DNA from: a virus
Direction: 5' to 3' (one strand)
DNA length: 46,130 bases
IMG/VR virus record: IMGVR_UViG_3300047550_000211
Coordinates: 1-46,130 of that record
Numbering within the stretch: the first letter of the stretch is position 1; each line of letters starts with the position of its first letter. The notes beneath the pieces are model-generated. The model worked only from the letters and a program-made list of their open reading frames with translations. It did not search any database and was not told where the DNA came from. The position numbers and the translations under genes are program-made. Positions 40,554 through 46,130 of this stretch are shown in pieces.

Positions 40554-42287
40554 ATGGACACTTTAACGGCCCTTAGAAGCGATTTTAAGTTATTCCTCCA
40601 AGCATTATGGGGACAACTAGATTTACCATCACCAACACGTGCTCAGTACGCAATTGCTGATTACCTACAACACGGTCCTAAGCGACTACAGATCCAAGCA
40701 TTCCGAGGAGTTGGTAAAAGCTGGATCACTGGTGCCTTTGTGCTGTGGACACTCTTCAACAACGCTGAGAAGAAGATCATGATCATTTCAGCTTCTAAGG
40801 AGCGTGCTGATAACATGTCTATCTTCCTGCAGAAGCTAATCATCGAGACACCTTGGCTATCACATTTGAGACCAAAGAGTGATGAGGCTAGGTGGAGTCG
40901 TATTAGCTTTGATGTTAACTGTAGTCCTCACCAAGCACCATCCGTTAAGTCGGTAGGTATCACAGGTCAGTTGACTGGTTCACGTGCTGACCTAATGATT
41001 CTTGATGACGTGGAGGTACCAGGTAATAGCATGACTGAAATGATGCGAGAGAAGCTATTGCAGTTATGTACTGAAGCTGAGTCCATTCTTACACCAAAGA
41101 AGGATAGTCGCATCATGTACCTTGGTACGCCACAGACTACTTTTACCATCTACCGTAAACTAGCTGAGCGTAACTATCGTCCATTTGTGTGGCCATCACG
41201 TTACCCACGCAAGGACAAACTCTCTCAATATGAAAGTCTCCTAGCTCCCCAAATCCTAGAAGATATAGACAATGGTGTTGAGGAATGGACACCTACTGAC
41301 CCTGATCGTTTCACTGATGAAGATCTAGTAGAACGTGAAGCTGCTATGGGTCGTAGTAATTTCATGCTACAGTTCCAACTAGACACAGCCCTTAGTGATG
41401 CTGAAAAGTTCCCACTTAAGTTTTCTGACCTAGTTGTAACAAGCGTTAACCCAACACAGGCACCTGATGCTGTTGTGTGGTGCAGTGACCCTCGTAATGT
41501 TCTCAAGGATCTGCCTACGGTTGGCCTACCAGGTGATTACTTCTATTCCCCGATGCAACTCCAAGGAGACTGGAGTAACTACACCGAAACAATCTGCTCG
41601 GTAGACCCATCAGGTAGGGGTAGTGATGAAACAGCAGCTACATACATAAGTCAAAAGAATGGGTTTCTCTACGTTCACGAGGTACGAGCTTATCGCGACG
41701 GCTATAGCGACAATACACTTCTTGACATCTTGCGTGGGTGTAAGCGGTACAATGTTACTAAACTACTCATCGAAACAAACTTCGGAGATGGTATCGTCGC
41801 AGAACTGTTTAAGAAGCACCTCCAACAAACTAAACAAGCAATAGACGTAGAGGAAGTACGTGCTAATGTTCGTAAAGAAGACAGGATCATTGATGCTTTA
41901 GAACCTGTCATGAATCAACACCGACTCATTGTTGATAGGTCTGTGGTGGAGTGGGACTATTCTTCCAATAAGGACGCAGCACCTGAGGAACGTCTTCTCT
42001 ATATGCTATTCTACCAGATGAGTAGAATGTGTCGTGAGAAGGGAGCTGTTAAACATGACGACAGATTAGACTCACTAGCACAAGGTGTTAAGTACTTCAC
42101 AGATGCTATGTCTATTAGCGCCTATGAGGCTGTTAAGATGCGTAAGCAGGAGGAGTGGAATGACATCCTAGAGACCTTTATTGATGACCCAGTAGCTGCT
42201 ACAAATCACCTTGTGATGGGTATGAATTTAGAGCAAAGACGTAAGGCTAGAGGTAAAACAAAGAGTTCAGTCCCCACCTGGGTTTAG
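40554..42287 (+). CDS. Terminase large subunit (DNA maturase B), T7 gp19-like
   Basis: A 577-residue packaging motor (T7 gp19 has 586). Walker A is AFRGVGKSW, Walker B is LMILDDVEV, and the coupling region has RIMYLGTPQT. The RNase H-like nuclease domain shows SVDPSGRGSDETA, LIETNFGDG and the final acidic HDDRLDSLAQG. It cuts concatemers and drives DNA into the head through the portal. ATG 40554 is used because the extra residues upstream overlap the terminator. Three stem-loops follow the gene. Confidence 0.96.
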   Translation: MDTLTALRSDFKLFLQALWGQLDLPSPTRAQYAIADYLQHGPKRLQIQAFRGVGKSWITGAFVLWTLFNNAEKKIMIISASKERADNMSIFLQKLIIETPWLSHLRPKSDEARWSRISFDVNCSPHQAPSVKSVGITGQLTGSRADLMILDDVEVPGNSMTEMMREKLLQLCTEAESILTPKKDSRIMYLGTPQTTFTIYRKLAERNYRPFVWPSRYPRKDKLSQYESLLAPQILEDIDNGVEEWTPTDPDRFTDEDLVEREAAMGRSNFMLQFQLDTALSDAEKFPLKFSDLVVTSVNPTQAPDAVVWCSDPRNVLKDLPTVGLPGDYFYSPMQLQGDWSNYTETICSVDPSGRGSDETAATYISQKNGFLYVHEVRAYRDGYSDNTLLDILRGCKRYNVTKLLIETNFGDGIVAELFKKHLQQTKQAIDVEEVRANVRKEDRIIDALEPVMNQHRLIVDRSVVEWDYSSNKDAAPEERLLYMLFYQMSRMCREKGAVKHDDRLDSLAQGVKYFTDAMSISAYEAVKMRKQEEWNDILETFIDDPVAATNHLVMGMNLEQRRKARGKTKSSVPTWV

Positions 42288-42290
42288 GCA

Positions 42291-42327
42291 GATCCCACCC
42301 GTAAAGCGGAGCGCCGAAGGGTGGATC
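42291..42327 (+). promoter_or_regulatory. Stem-loop with a Syn5-promoter-like core
   Basis: GATCCCACCC (42291-42300) pairs with GGGTGGATC (42319-42327) with one bulge. CACCCGTAA at 42296-42304 equals the last nine bases of the published promoter of cyanophage Syn5 RNA polymerase (ATTGGGCACCCGTAA, from memory), but the upstream half does not match. It may be a promoter or a hairpin of the 3' region. Confidence 0.35.
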
Positions 42328-42342
42328 GGATCTCCGTGAAGG

Positions 42343-42385
42343 GAGGAAGACATGTCTCTAACAAGACACATCTTCCTCTTTATTA
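42343..42385 (+). terminator. Strong rho-independent terminator after terminase
   Basis: GAGGAAGACATGTCT (42343-42357) pairs with AGACACATCTTCCTC (42364-42378) over about 13 pairs, followed by TTTATTA. This is the longest stem in the window and probably ends late transcription. Confidence 0.88.
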
Positions 42386-42406
42386 ATGTCCCTGGGGAAG
42401 GACATT
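42385..42406 (+). promoter_or_regulatory. Third stem-loop of the 3' cluster
   Basis: A perfect 7-bp inverted repeat, AATGTCC (42385-42391) and GGACATT (42400-42406), with loop CTGGGGAA. It begins at the end of the terminator tail. The next 114 bases up to 42520 hold no gene or clear signal. Confidence 0.55.
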
Positions 42407-42520
42407 CTGTAAGTACTACCTCCAAAGACACAAACTTCCACTAACTAATACTGAATCTTGGAGTACTGATTCTCCCCAATCCTTCTGAATCCTGTCACTA
42501 CTTATTCTACTGTATACGTT

Positions 42521-42721
42521 ATGAGTAGAACATATCGTAAGCAACCCTTACGTAATCAATTCCGTCATCCTCGAACCTTTAACGAACGTAAACAAGTATT
42601 AGTATCTAACGATTACTACGATACTCAATATCGGGTAAGTACTCGTAATCGTTATATCCCTACAGCATGGGATGATATCACTGCCACCTCTATCTACCAA
42701 AACGATCACAAGTCCCAATGA
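42521..42721 (+). CDS. Small basic hypothetical protein before thyX
   Basis: A 66-residue protein rich in Arg, Tyr, Asn and Thr (MSRTYRKQPLRNQFRHPRTF...), ending TSIYQNDHKSQ. Not recognised. Its TGA overlaps the ATG of thyX (CAATGAC), so the two genes form a small operon downstream of the terminator cluster. Charge suggests nucleic-acid binding, with no other support. Confidence 0.72.
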   Translation: MSRTYRKQPLRNQFRHPRTFNERKQVLVSNDYYDTQYRVSTRNRYIPTAWDDITATSIYQNDHKSQ

Positions 42722-43353
42722 CTACCCACCAAGTCAAACTAGTCCACATCACCCCTAACGCTGAAGAGCTTATCTCTTATATGGCTCGTGTTAGCAACCC
42801 TTCTAACCAATCAAACACTGAGACCTCTCAACGACTCATTAGGTATCTAATCGAGCATCAACATTGGTCTCCATTTGAAATGGTTAACATGTGTGTAGAG
42901 ATTAACACTACTAGAAGTATAGCTGCACAGATCCTTAGGCATAGGTCCTTTAGCTTCCAGGAGTTTAGTCAACGGTATGCAAAAGTAACAGCAGATCCTA
43001 TCATGCCTGAACTGCGTCTTCAAGATCATACAAATAGACAGTCATCGTTGATAGATACAGAAGGTAAGTTGACTGACTACTTTAGTGCTGCTATTGAAAA
43101 TATCTTTGCTAATAGCCAAGCAGTCTATGAAGAGATGATAGCAGCTGGGGTAGCTAAAGAATGTGCTAGGGAAGTACTACCACTAGCTACACCGACTCGA
43201 CTGTACATGAATGGTACAATTAGGTCCTGGATTCATTACTGTCAACTACGGTGCGGTAATGGGACACAGCTGGAGCATAGGATCATCGCAGAAGGGGTCT
43301 ATAAGCTCCTACAAGAGCATCTTCCTAGTGTGTGTGCAGCTTTAGGCGTTTGA
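42718..43353 (+). CDS. thyX: FAD-dependent thymidylate synthase ThyX
   Basis: A 211-residue flavin-dependent thymidylate synthase that methylates dUMP to dTMP. The ThyX signature RHRSFSFQEFSQRY lies at 74-87, preceded by HWSPFEMVNMCVEI, and the C-terminal LRCGNGTQLEHRIIAEGVY region contains further substrate-binding residues. Together with the RNR subunits and host DNA breakdown it provides thymidine nucleotides. It is placed apart from the other nucleotide genes, after the terminase, near the presumed genome end. A row of GGGCGTT repeats starts at its 3' end. Confidence 0.95.
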   Translation: MTTHQVKLVHITPNAEELISYMARVSNPSNQSNTETSQRLIRYLIEHQHWSPFEMVNMCVEINTTRSIAAQILRHRSFSFQEFSQRYAKVTADPIMPELRLQDHTNRQSSLIDTEGKLTDYFSAAIENIFANSQAVYEEMIAAGVAKECAREVLPLATPTRLYMNGTIRSWIHYCQLRCGNGTQLEHRIIAEGVYKLLQEHLPSVCAALGV

Positions 43354-43389
43354 CTGTTTAGAGGGGCGTTGTAGGGCGTTCTAGGGGTT
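43344..43389 (+). repeat. Short direct repeats around GGGCGTT
   Basis: AGGCGTT (43344-43350), GGGCGTT (43364-43370), GGGCGTT (43374-43380) and AGGGGTT (43383-43389) lie at spacings close to 10 or 20 bases. They straddle the thyX stop. T7 has arrays of short repeats next to its terminal redundancy, so these may mark a genome end. Confidence 0.5.
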
Positions 43390-44030
43390 CCTTAATTTTT
43401 AGCATAAATTTAACAAGCCTTATATCGCCAGATGGCCCCGCAATTCCCCCCAGTACCCCTACCTTACACTTAGGGACGCACACCAGAGTTATCGAGTGCT
43501 GTTTGATTGTTTCTCATCAGGACGGAGCTATTGAGAATACCAGTGGCAAGGAGTTGCGATCAAGGACGCCCAGCGTATGTGTAGTAGTAGCACTGTCATC
43601 ATCTATAGTTACGCCTTATTGAGAATGAATTGCAATAAGCACTGAGTTAGTTGAGTACAGTGATAAGGTATTATTATCAATTAGCGCTGTATGATAAGAT
43701 GTAGGTATAGGTAGATATCAAGTGATCTGTATGGCCAGCCTATAACAGTTAGACAGCAGCGCTATAACGCTCTCAGCCACGCCTAGGAGCCGCTATAAGG
43801 CCCCTTCAACAGTTAATAGGTACACTGAGCCCTGTAGTACTGTAGAGGCACCTTACAGGCGATTGTTAACAAGCGGTGCTGAGTGGTTCAAATTTCACAC
43901 TCATGCTTTTTGTTACTTATTAAACAGCACTGTTTTACTTCTGTACACCCAATATCGGTACGGTTCGGATCGATAAGGAACGCTGATAGGGTCAATTAGG
44001 GCGCTACACGGATCCACTGGGTTCTTGGGA

Positions 44031-44060
44031 TTGACACAACGGCCTAGGGGCTGGTATGTT
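44031..44060 (+). promoter_or_regulatory. Host sigma-70-type early promoter
   Basis: A perfect -35 TTGACA (44031-44036), an 18-base spacer and a -10 TATGTT (44055-44060) preceded by TGG, which makes an extended -10. It points to the early genes and would let host RNA polymerase start infection. Transcription should begin near 44067. Confidence 0.78.
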
Positions 44061-44069
44061 AGATGAGTC

Positions 44070-44238
44070 GGTGGGGGGAGCGGCAGTCGCCACCACCAGC
44101 ACCTTGATAATAGAATAGTTGTGGTTCGTCACAAGACGGAACTAGCGGAGCGAGCGATCCCGCGAGTAGTTATAGGTAGCAACTCTACCTGACTACACGA
44201 ACCCGTATCTTATGTTATGTGCAGAGCCACATGCACAT
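44070..44238 (+). promoter_or_regulatory. Structured early leader RNA
   Basis: Directly after the promoter lie: GGTGG/CCACC (44070-44094); a closing stem GGTTCGT (44123-44129) with ACGAACC (44197-44203) that encloses two hairpins, AACTAGCGG/CCGC-TAGTT (44140-44171) and AGGTAG/CTACCT (44174-44190), forming a three-way junction; and a perfect hairpin ATGTGCA/TGCACAT (44217-44238). The last ends 36 bases before the ribosome site. Possible roles are RNase III processing, mRNA protection, or regulation of the first early genes. Confidence 0.55.
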
Positions 44239-44274
44239 TAAACATTAGATCATGGCACCTGTAAACACTATTAT

Positions 44275-44280
44275 GGAGGT
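44275..44280 (+). promoter_or_regulatory. Ribosome binding site of the first early gene
   Basis: GGAGGT directly abuts the ATG at 44281, which would leave no spacing, but lies an ideal 6-7 bases before the in-frame ATG at 44287. It therefore fixes the start at 44287. Confidence 0.8.
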
Positions 44281-44286
44281 ATGCTT

Positions 44287-44502
44287 ATGCCTACTTACAC
44301 ATTCGATGACCTACGTGCTGCTGTGCAAGACTGCACCAGCTATGACTTAGTTCAACGCATGGGTGATGACTACGAGGAGTATGTATTAATCGATCCTCAT
44401 GGATATATGGATGGTGATCCGTTCTACGAGTTGGAAGATGTAGAAGCTTTCATTCGTGCTAATGATGACATCGATGCTTACCTTTACGGACTGACTAAAT
44501 GA
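44287..44502 (+). CDS. First early protein, acidic, unknown
   Basis: A 71-residue very acidic protein (MPTYTFDDLRAAVQDCTSYD...) with clusters DDYEEYVLIDPHG and NDDIDAYLYG. Not recognised. Strong ribosome site and first position after the early promoter imply high early expression, as for T7 host-takeover or antirestriction proteins. Strong negative charge could fit DNA mimicry, which is speculation. It shares LIDPHGYMDG-like wording with VILDPFDSYSD in the next protein. The ATGA overlap couples it to that gene. Confidence 0.8.
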   Translation: MPTYTFDDLRAAVQDCTSYDLVQRMGDDYEEYVLIDPHGYMDGDPFYELEDVEAFIRANDDIDAYLYGLTK

Positions 44503-44648
44503 CTTATTACATTGCACGTGTTGATGAGTATGGGCATTGGGTTATCCTTGATCCATTCGATTCATACAGTGATGCTGAGATGGTATTTGATAGCTACTGT
44601 GACATGTACCCACATGCTTATGTAGATATCATCAGCTCCACTAACTAG
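44499..44648 (+). CDS. Small early protein, unknown
   Basis: A 49-residue acidic, aromatic-rich protein (MTYYIARVDEYGHWVILDPF...) that starts in the previous stop. The segment VILDPFDSYSDAEMVFDSY resembles VLIDPHGYMDGDPFYELED of the preceding protein, so the two may be distant relatives or a duplicated fold. No function known. A 30-base gap follows before the antirestriction-like gene. Confidence 0.68.
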   Translation: MTYYIARVDEYGHWVILDPFDSYSDAEMVFDSYCDMYPHAYVDIISSTN

Positions 44649-44678
44649 TTCAAATCATTCACAATCACGCGGCCTAAC

Positions 44679-45257
44679 ATGACTACCACCACTGTTTCTA
44701 CCTTTATGCTCAAGGGTTCTTCATTGTTGTCACACAATGCTGAGTATATGGAATTGATCAATCGCGGGGAGTCGACACGCACTGATATGATCAAGGACGC
44801 AGGCTATGTGTACGACAACGGTAAGGCTATGTACACTGACTACTACACTGAGCTGCTCAACGCACGAGGTGTAGTACCTACCACCGATACTGATACTATG
44901 GAACAAGAGTACGATGACCTCAGCAATGAGGACAAGGATCTCTATGATGCTATCACTGACAAGCTTGGTGAGAAGTGGACTCATGAGGAGACTATTGAGT
45001 TCATGGAGGAGCTTAATGACATCGGTATCACTACTGCTAGTGAGTTCGAGGATGCTTATGAGTACACACATGATAGCTACTCATCGTATGCTGAGAAAGA
45101 GTTCGCTGAGTACTGGTGTGTCGAAGTTATGAATGCACAGATACCTGACTGTGTGTATGCTGCTGTAGATTGGCAGAGTGTATGGGATCATGATTTGCGT
45201 TATGACTTCCACTCCATTGAGACTGTCAACGGTACTTTCTTCTTTCGTAACAACTGA
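44679..45257 (+). CDS. ArdA-like antirestriction protein with extra N-terminal half
   Basis: A 192-residue acidic protein. The second half (about 95-192) resembles ArdA antirestriction proteins: TASEFEDAYEYTHDSYSSYA, EFAEYWCVEVMN, and AAVDWQSVWDHDLRYDFHSIETVNGTFFF. ArdA mimics DNA and blocks type I restriction enzymes. The first half (KGSSLLSHNAEYMELINRGE... YDNGKAMYTDYYTELLNARG) is not ArdA and unknown to me. It occupies the early position where T7 carries Ocr. Family assignment is by sequence resemblance, so moderate certainty. It overlaps the next start (TGATGG). Confidence 0.7.
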   Translation: MTTTTVSTFMLKGSSLLSHNAEYMELINRGESTRTDMIKDAGYVYDNGKAMYTDYYTELLNARGVVPTTDTDTMEQEYDDLSNEDKDLYDAITDKLGEKWTHEETIEFMEELNDIGITTASEFEDAYEYTHDSYSSYAEKEFAEYWCVEVMNAQIPDCVYAAVDWQSVWDHDLRYDFHSIETVNGTFFFRNN

Positions 45258-45445
45258 TGGCAACTATCCACAACACCGCTGTTAAGGTTGATGTCTATCC
45301 TGATGAGTTCAAACCCATCATGAAGGCAATCAAGTATGCTCTAATATGTGATGACTCACGCAAGGTTCTTACTGGTGATGAGTGGGCTGCTCTTAATGAG
45401 TGGCTTGATTACTTCTCTGATGTTGCACTTAACGAAGCTGTATGA
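45257..45445 (+). CDS. Small early protein, unknown
   Basis: A 62-residue protein (MATIHNTAVKVDVYPDEFKP...) with LTGDEWAALNEWLDYFSDVA, helical in prediction by eye. Not recognised. ATG 45257 overlaps the previous stop and its TGA overlaps the next ATG (TATGAA), so it is embedded in a coupled chain of early genes. Confidence 0.75.
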   Translation: MATIHNTAVKVDVYPDEFKPIMKAIKYALICDDSRKVLTGDEWAALNEWLDYFSDVALNEAV

Positions 45446-45606
45446 AAGTAAACAAACAACGAGTACTAGAGCAGTGCATAGAGGATGGTATTAAACATGC
45501 TCTTGCCTGTCGTAAGGAGGAGTATGATGACACCAGCTTGATGGAGCACATATCCGAGTACATCTGGATTTCCATTGACTACTACTTTAACTTCGAGGAA
45601 GACTGA
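45442..45606 (+). CDS. Small early protein, unknown
   Basis: A 54-residue protein (MKVNKQRVLEQCIEDGIKHA...) that is basic at the start and acidic and aromatic at the end (EYIWISIDYYFNFEED). Not recognised. It overlaps the stop of the previous gene and the start of the next (CTGATGG). Coding is supported by the unbroken chain of overlaps. Confidence 0.7.
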   Translation: MKVNKQRVLEQCIEDGIKHALACRKEEYDDTSLMEHISEYIWISIDYYFNFEED

Positions 45607-45776
45607 TGGCTAAGGCTCTTACGCAAGATCAAATCAAGATGCGTCTTGAGATGATTGACTTTGTTGCTCAAGGTGTACGCACTCAAGCTGATGCTGGGTA
45701 TTATGATGCTGAACAGGTATCATACATGACTCAACAACTTGAGCGTGTTGCTAAGTTTCTCTGTGTTCGTAACTAA
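45606..45776 (+). CDS. Small early protein, unknown
   Basis: A 56-residue helical protein (MAKALTQDQIKMRLEMIDFV...) with DAGYYDAEQVSYMTQQLERV. Not recognised. It begins in the TGA of the previous gene and ends two bases before the next ATG. Part of the early small-gene chain leading to the RNA polymerase. Confidence 0.7.
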   Translation: MAKALTQDQIKMRLEMIDFVAQGVRTQADAGYYDAEQVSYMTQQLERVAKFLCVRN

Positions 45777-45778
45777 TT

Positions 45779-45943
45779 ATGTACACCACCTATAAAGGTC
45801 TGCGAGAGTATGAGGTCACACTCACAAACGGTGTTTGGTACCTTCTAGCTCGTGATGTTGAGTCAGCTGCATTTGCTGCACTCGACCTCGCTAAACAATC
45901 CATGCAAGAACTACTTAATGTCAAACAAACGGATGAATGGTAA
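45779..45943 (+). CDS. Small early protein, unknown
   Basis: A 54-residue protein (MYTTYKGLREYEVTLTNGVW...) with a probable beta hairpin at the start (YEVTLTNGVWYLLARDV) and a helix after it (SAAFAALDLAKQSMQELL). Not recognised. Two bases separate it from its upstream neighbour and one base from the next ATG. Confidence 0.72.
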   Translation: MYTTYKGLREYEVTLTNGVWYLLARDVESAAFAALDLAKQSMQELLNVKQTDEW

Positions 45944-45944
45944 A

Positions 45945-46130
45945 ATGGCTAAGCGCAAAGACTTCCCCAACAACTGGCAAGAGTACAAAGACGCTGATGA
46001 TGACATGTTTGTTCCTCATACGTTTGAGGAGCTGATGTCGTGGAAGGTTGCAGGATGGGAACTTCCTGGTTCTGTATGCTGCATCATCCGCACCTCCGAC
46101 CTCAACACAAAGAAGGTCAAAGAGTATGTC
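45945..46130 (+). CDS. Early small gene running off the window end, continued at 1-33
   Basis: An open frame of 62 codons (MAKRKDFPNNWQEYKDADDD...) with TFEELMSWKVAGWELPGSVC and CIIRTSDLNTKKVKEYV, uninterrupted to the last base. Its last codon ends exactly at 46130, and reading on from position 1 gives ten more codons and TGA at 31-33, for 72 residues. The continuation keeps the usual tight spacing to the RNA polymerase. Function unknown. It is the strongest internal sign that the contig is circular or permuted. Confidence 0.8.
   Translation, partial: MAKRKDFPNNWQEYKDADDDMFVPHTFEELMSWKVAGWELPGSVCCIIRTSDLNTKKVKEYV

Larger units (their letters stand above)
43354..44286. other. Long gene-free region, probable site of the virion DNA ends
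   Basis: About 930 bases without a credible gene on either strand. Contents seen: GGGCGTT repeats, an AT-rich stretch (43391-43420), a C-rich stretch (43432-43468), TATTGAGAAT twice (43529-43538, 43617-43626), a hairpin CTTATTG/CAATAAG (43615-43639), a CCTAGGAGCC motif (43782-43791), a weak terminator-like hairpin TGAGTG/CACTCA with TTTTT (43880-43911), then the early promoter and leader. In T7-like phages the direct terminal repeats flank the early promoters, so they should lie here. No long internal direct repeat is visible, as expected if the assembly collapsed the two copies. Confidence 0.6.

Noticed and set aside
43880-43911. tRNA 3' end or attachment site suggested by GGTTCAAATTTC
   Set aside because: Only a T-loop-like string; no acceptor stem, and no integrase gene was found in the window.
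44123-44203. tRNA gene, because of a 7-bp closing stem and inner hairpins
   Set aside because: No D-arm, no standard T-loop or anticodon stem, and no match to tRNA consensus positions.
43354-44280. Protein genes in the long gap
   Set aside because: Only short frames without ribosome sites or overlaps typical of this genome.
1-46130. CRISPR arrays, insertion sequences, rRNA genes, toxin-antitoxin or integrase modules
   Set aside because: No regularly spaced repeats, transposase or recombinase signatures, or rRNA sequence were seen on either strand.

Overview
The window is almost certainly the whole genome of a T7-like cyanophage (a cyanopodovirus, Autographiviridae type). It has been cut open at an arbitrary point and is written so that nearly every gene lies on the + strand. 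The phage type is shown by a single-subunit T7-like RNA polymerase, a T7-order replication block, a T7-order head/tail block, and the photosynthesis genes psbA (D1) and hli. The host is a marine unicellular cyanobacterium. Synechococcus fits better than Prochlorococcus because base composition is moderate and there is a GC-rich gene pair, but this is an inference made by eye. The reading frame that runs off position 46130 continues without a break at position 1 and stops at 31-33, just before the RNA polymerase. This is good evidence that the contig is circular or circularly permuted.

Layout. (1) Early region, 44031-46130 continuing into 1-33: a host-type promoter with an extended -10, a leader of about 220 nt rich in hairpins, then eight small genes including an ArdA-like antirestriction protein in the position where T7 carries Ocr. 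(2) Transcription and replication, 37-9199: RNA polymerase, ssDNA-binding protein, endonuclease I, primase-helicase, a GC-rich two-gene insert, a DNA polymerase split into exonuclease and polymerase reading frames, 5'-3' exonuclease, a DUF3310 protein and a MazG-like pyrophosphatase. (3) Nucleotide metabolism, 9201-11665: compact class I ribonucleotide reductase alpha and beta subunits with an endonuclease VII-like gene between them; thyX lies far away at 42718. (4) Head and photosynthesis block, 11658-21176: portal, scaffold, hli, small basic proteins, an RlpA-like protein, a LAGLIDADG endonuclease, psbA, a collagen-like protein, a fibre-like protein, major capsid protein and two small proteins after it. 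(5) Tail and ejection block, 21258-34922: tail tubular proteins A and B, three internal virion proteins and an S74-type tail fibre. (6) Lysis and packaging, 34945-42287: a holin candidate, a C39-like plus glucosaminidase lysin, terminase small subunit, a second lysozyme, HNH endonuclease, unknown proteins and terminase large subunit. (7) Right end, 42288-44286: stem-loops, thyX, and about 930 bases without a gene that probably hold the physical ends of the virion DNA.

How the parts work together. The host polymerase would read the early leader and early genes (restriction evasion, takeover, phage RNA polymerase). The phage polymerase would then read replication and late genes. D1 and Hli keep photosystem II running during infection, while RNR, ThyX, MazG-like protein and exonucleases supply or recycle nucleotides. 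Genes are packed with start/stop overlaps (TAATG, ATGA, GTGA), so translational coupling is likely throughout.

Most notable observations: a beta subunit of RNR without the radical tyrosine, a split DNA polymerase with a trimmed thioredoxin-binding loop, homing-type endonucleases overlapping nrdA/nrdB and psbA, a structured early leader RNA, four separate genes with predicted peptidoglycan-acting domains, and an ArdA-like early gene with an extra N-terminal half. No tRNA, rRNA, CRISPR array, insertion sequence or integrase was found.
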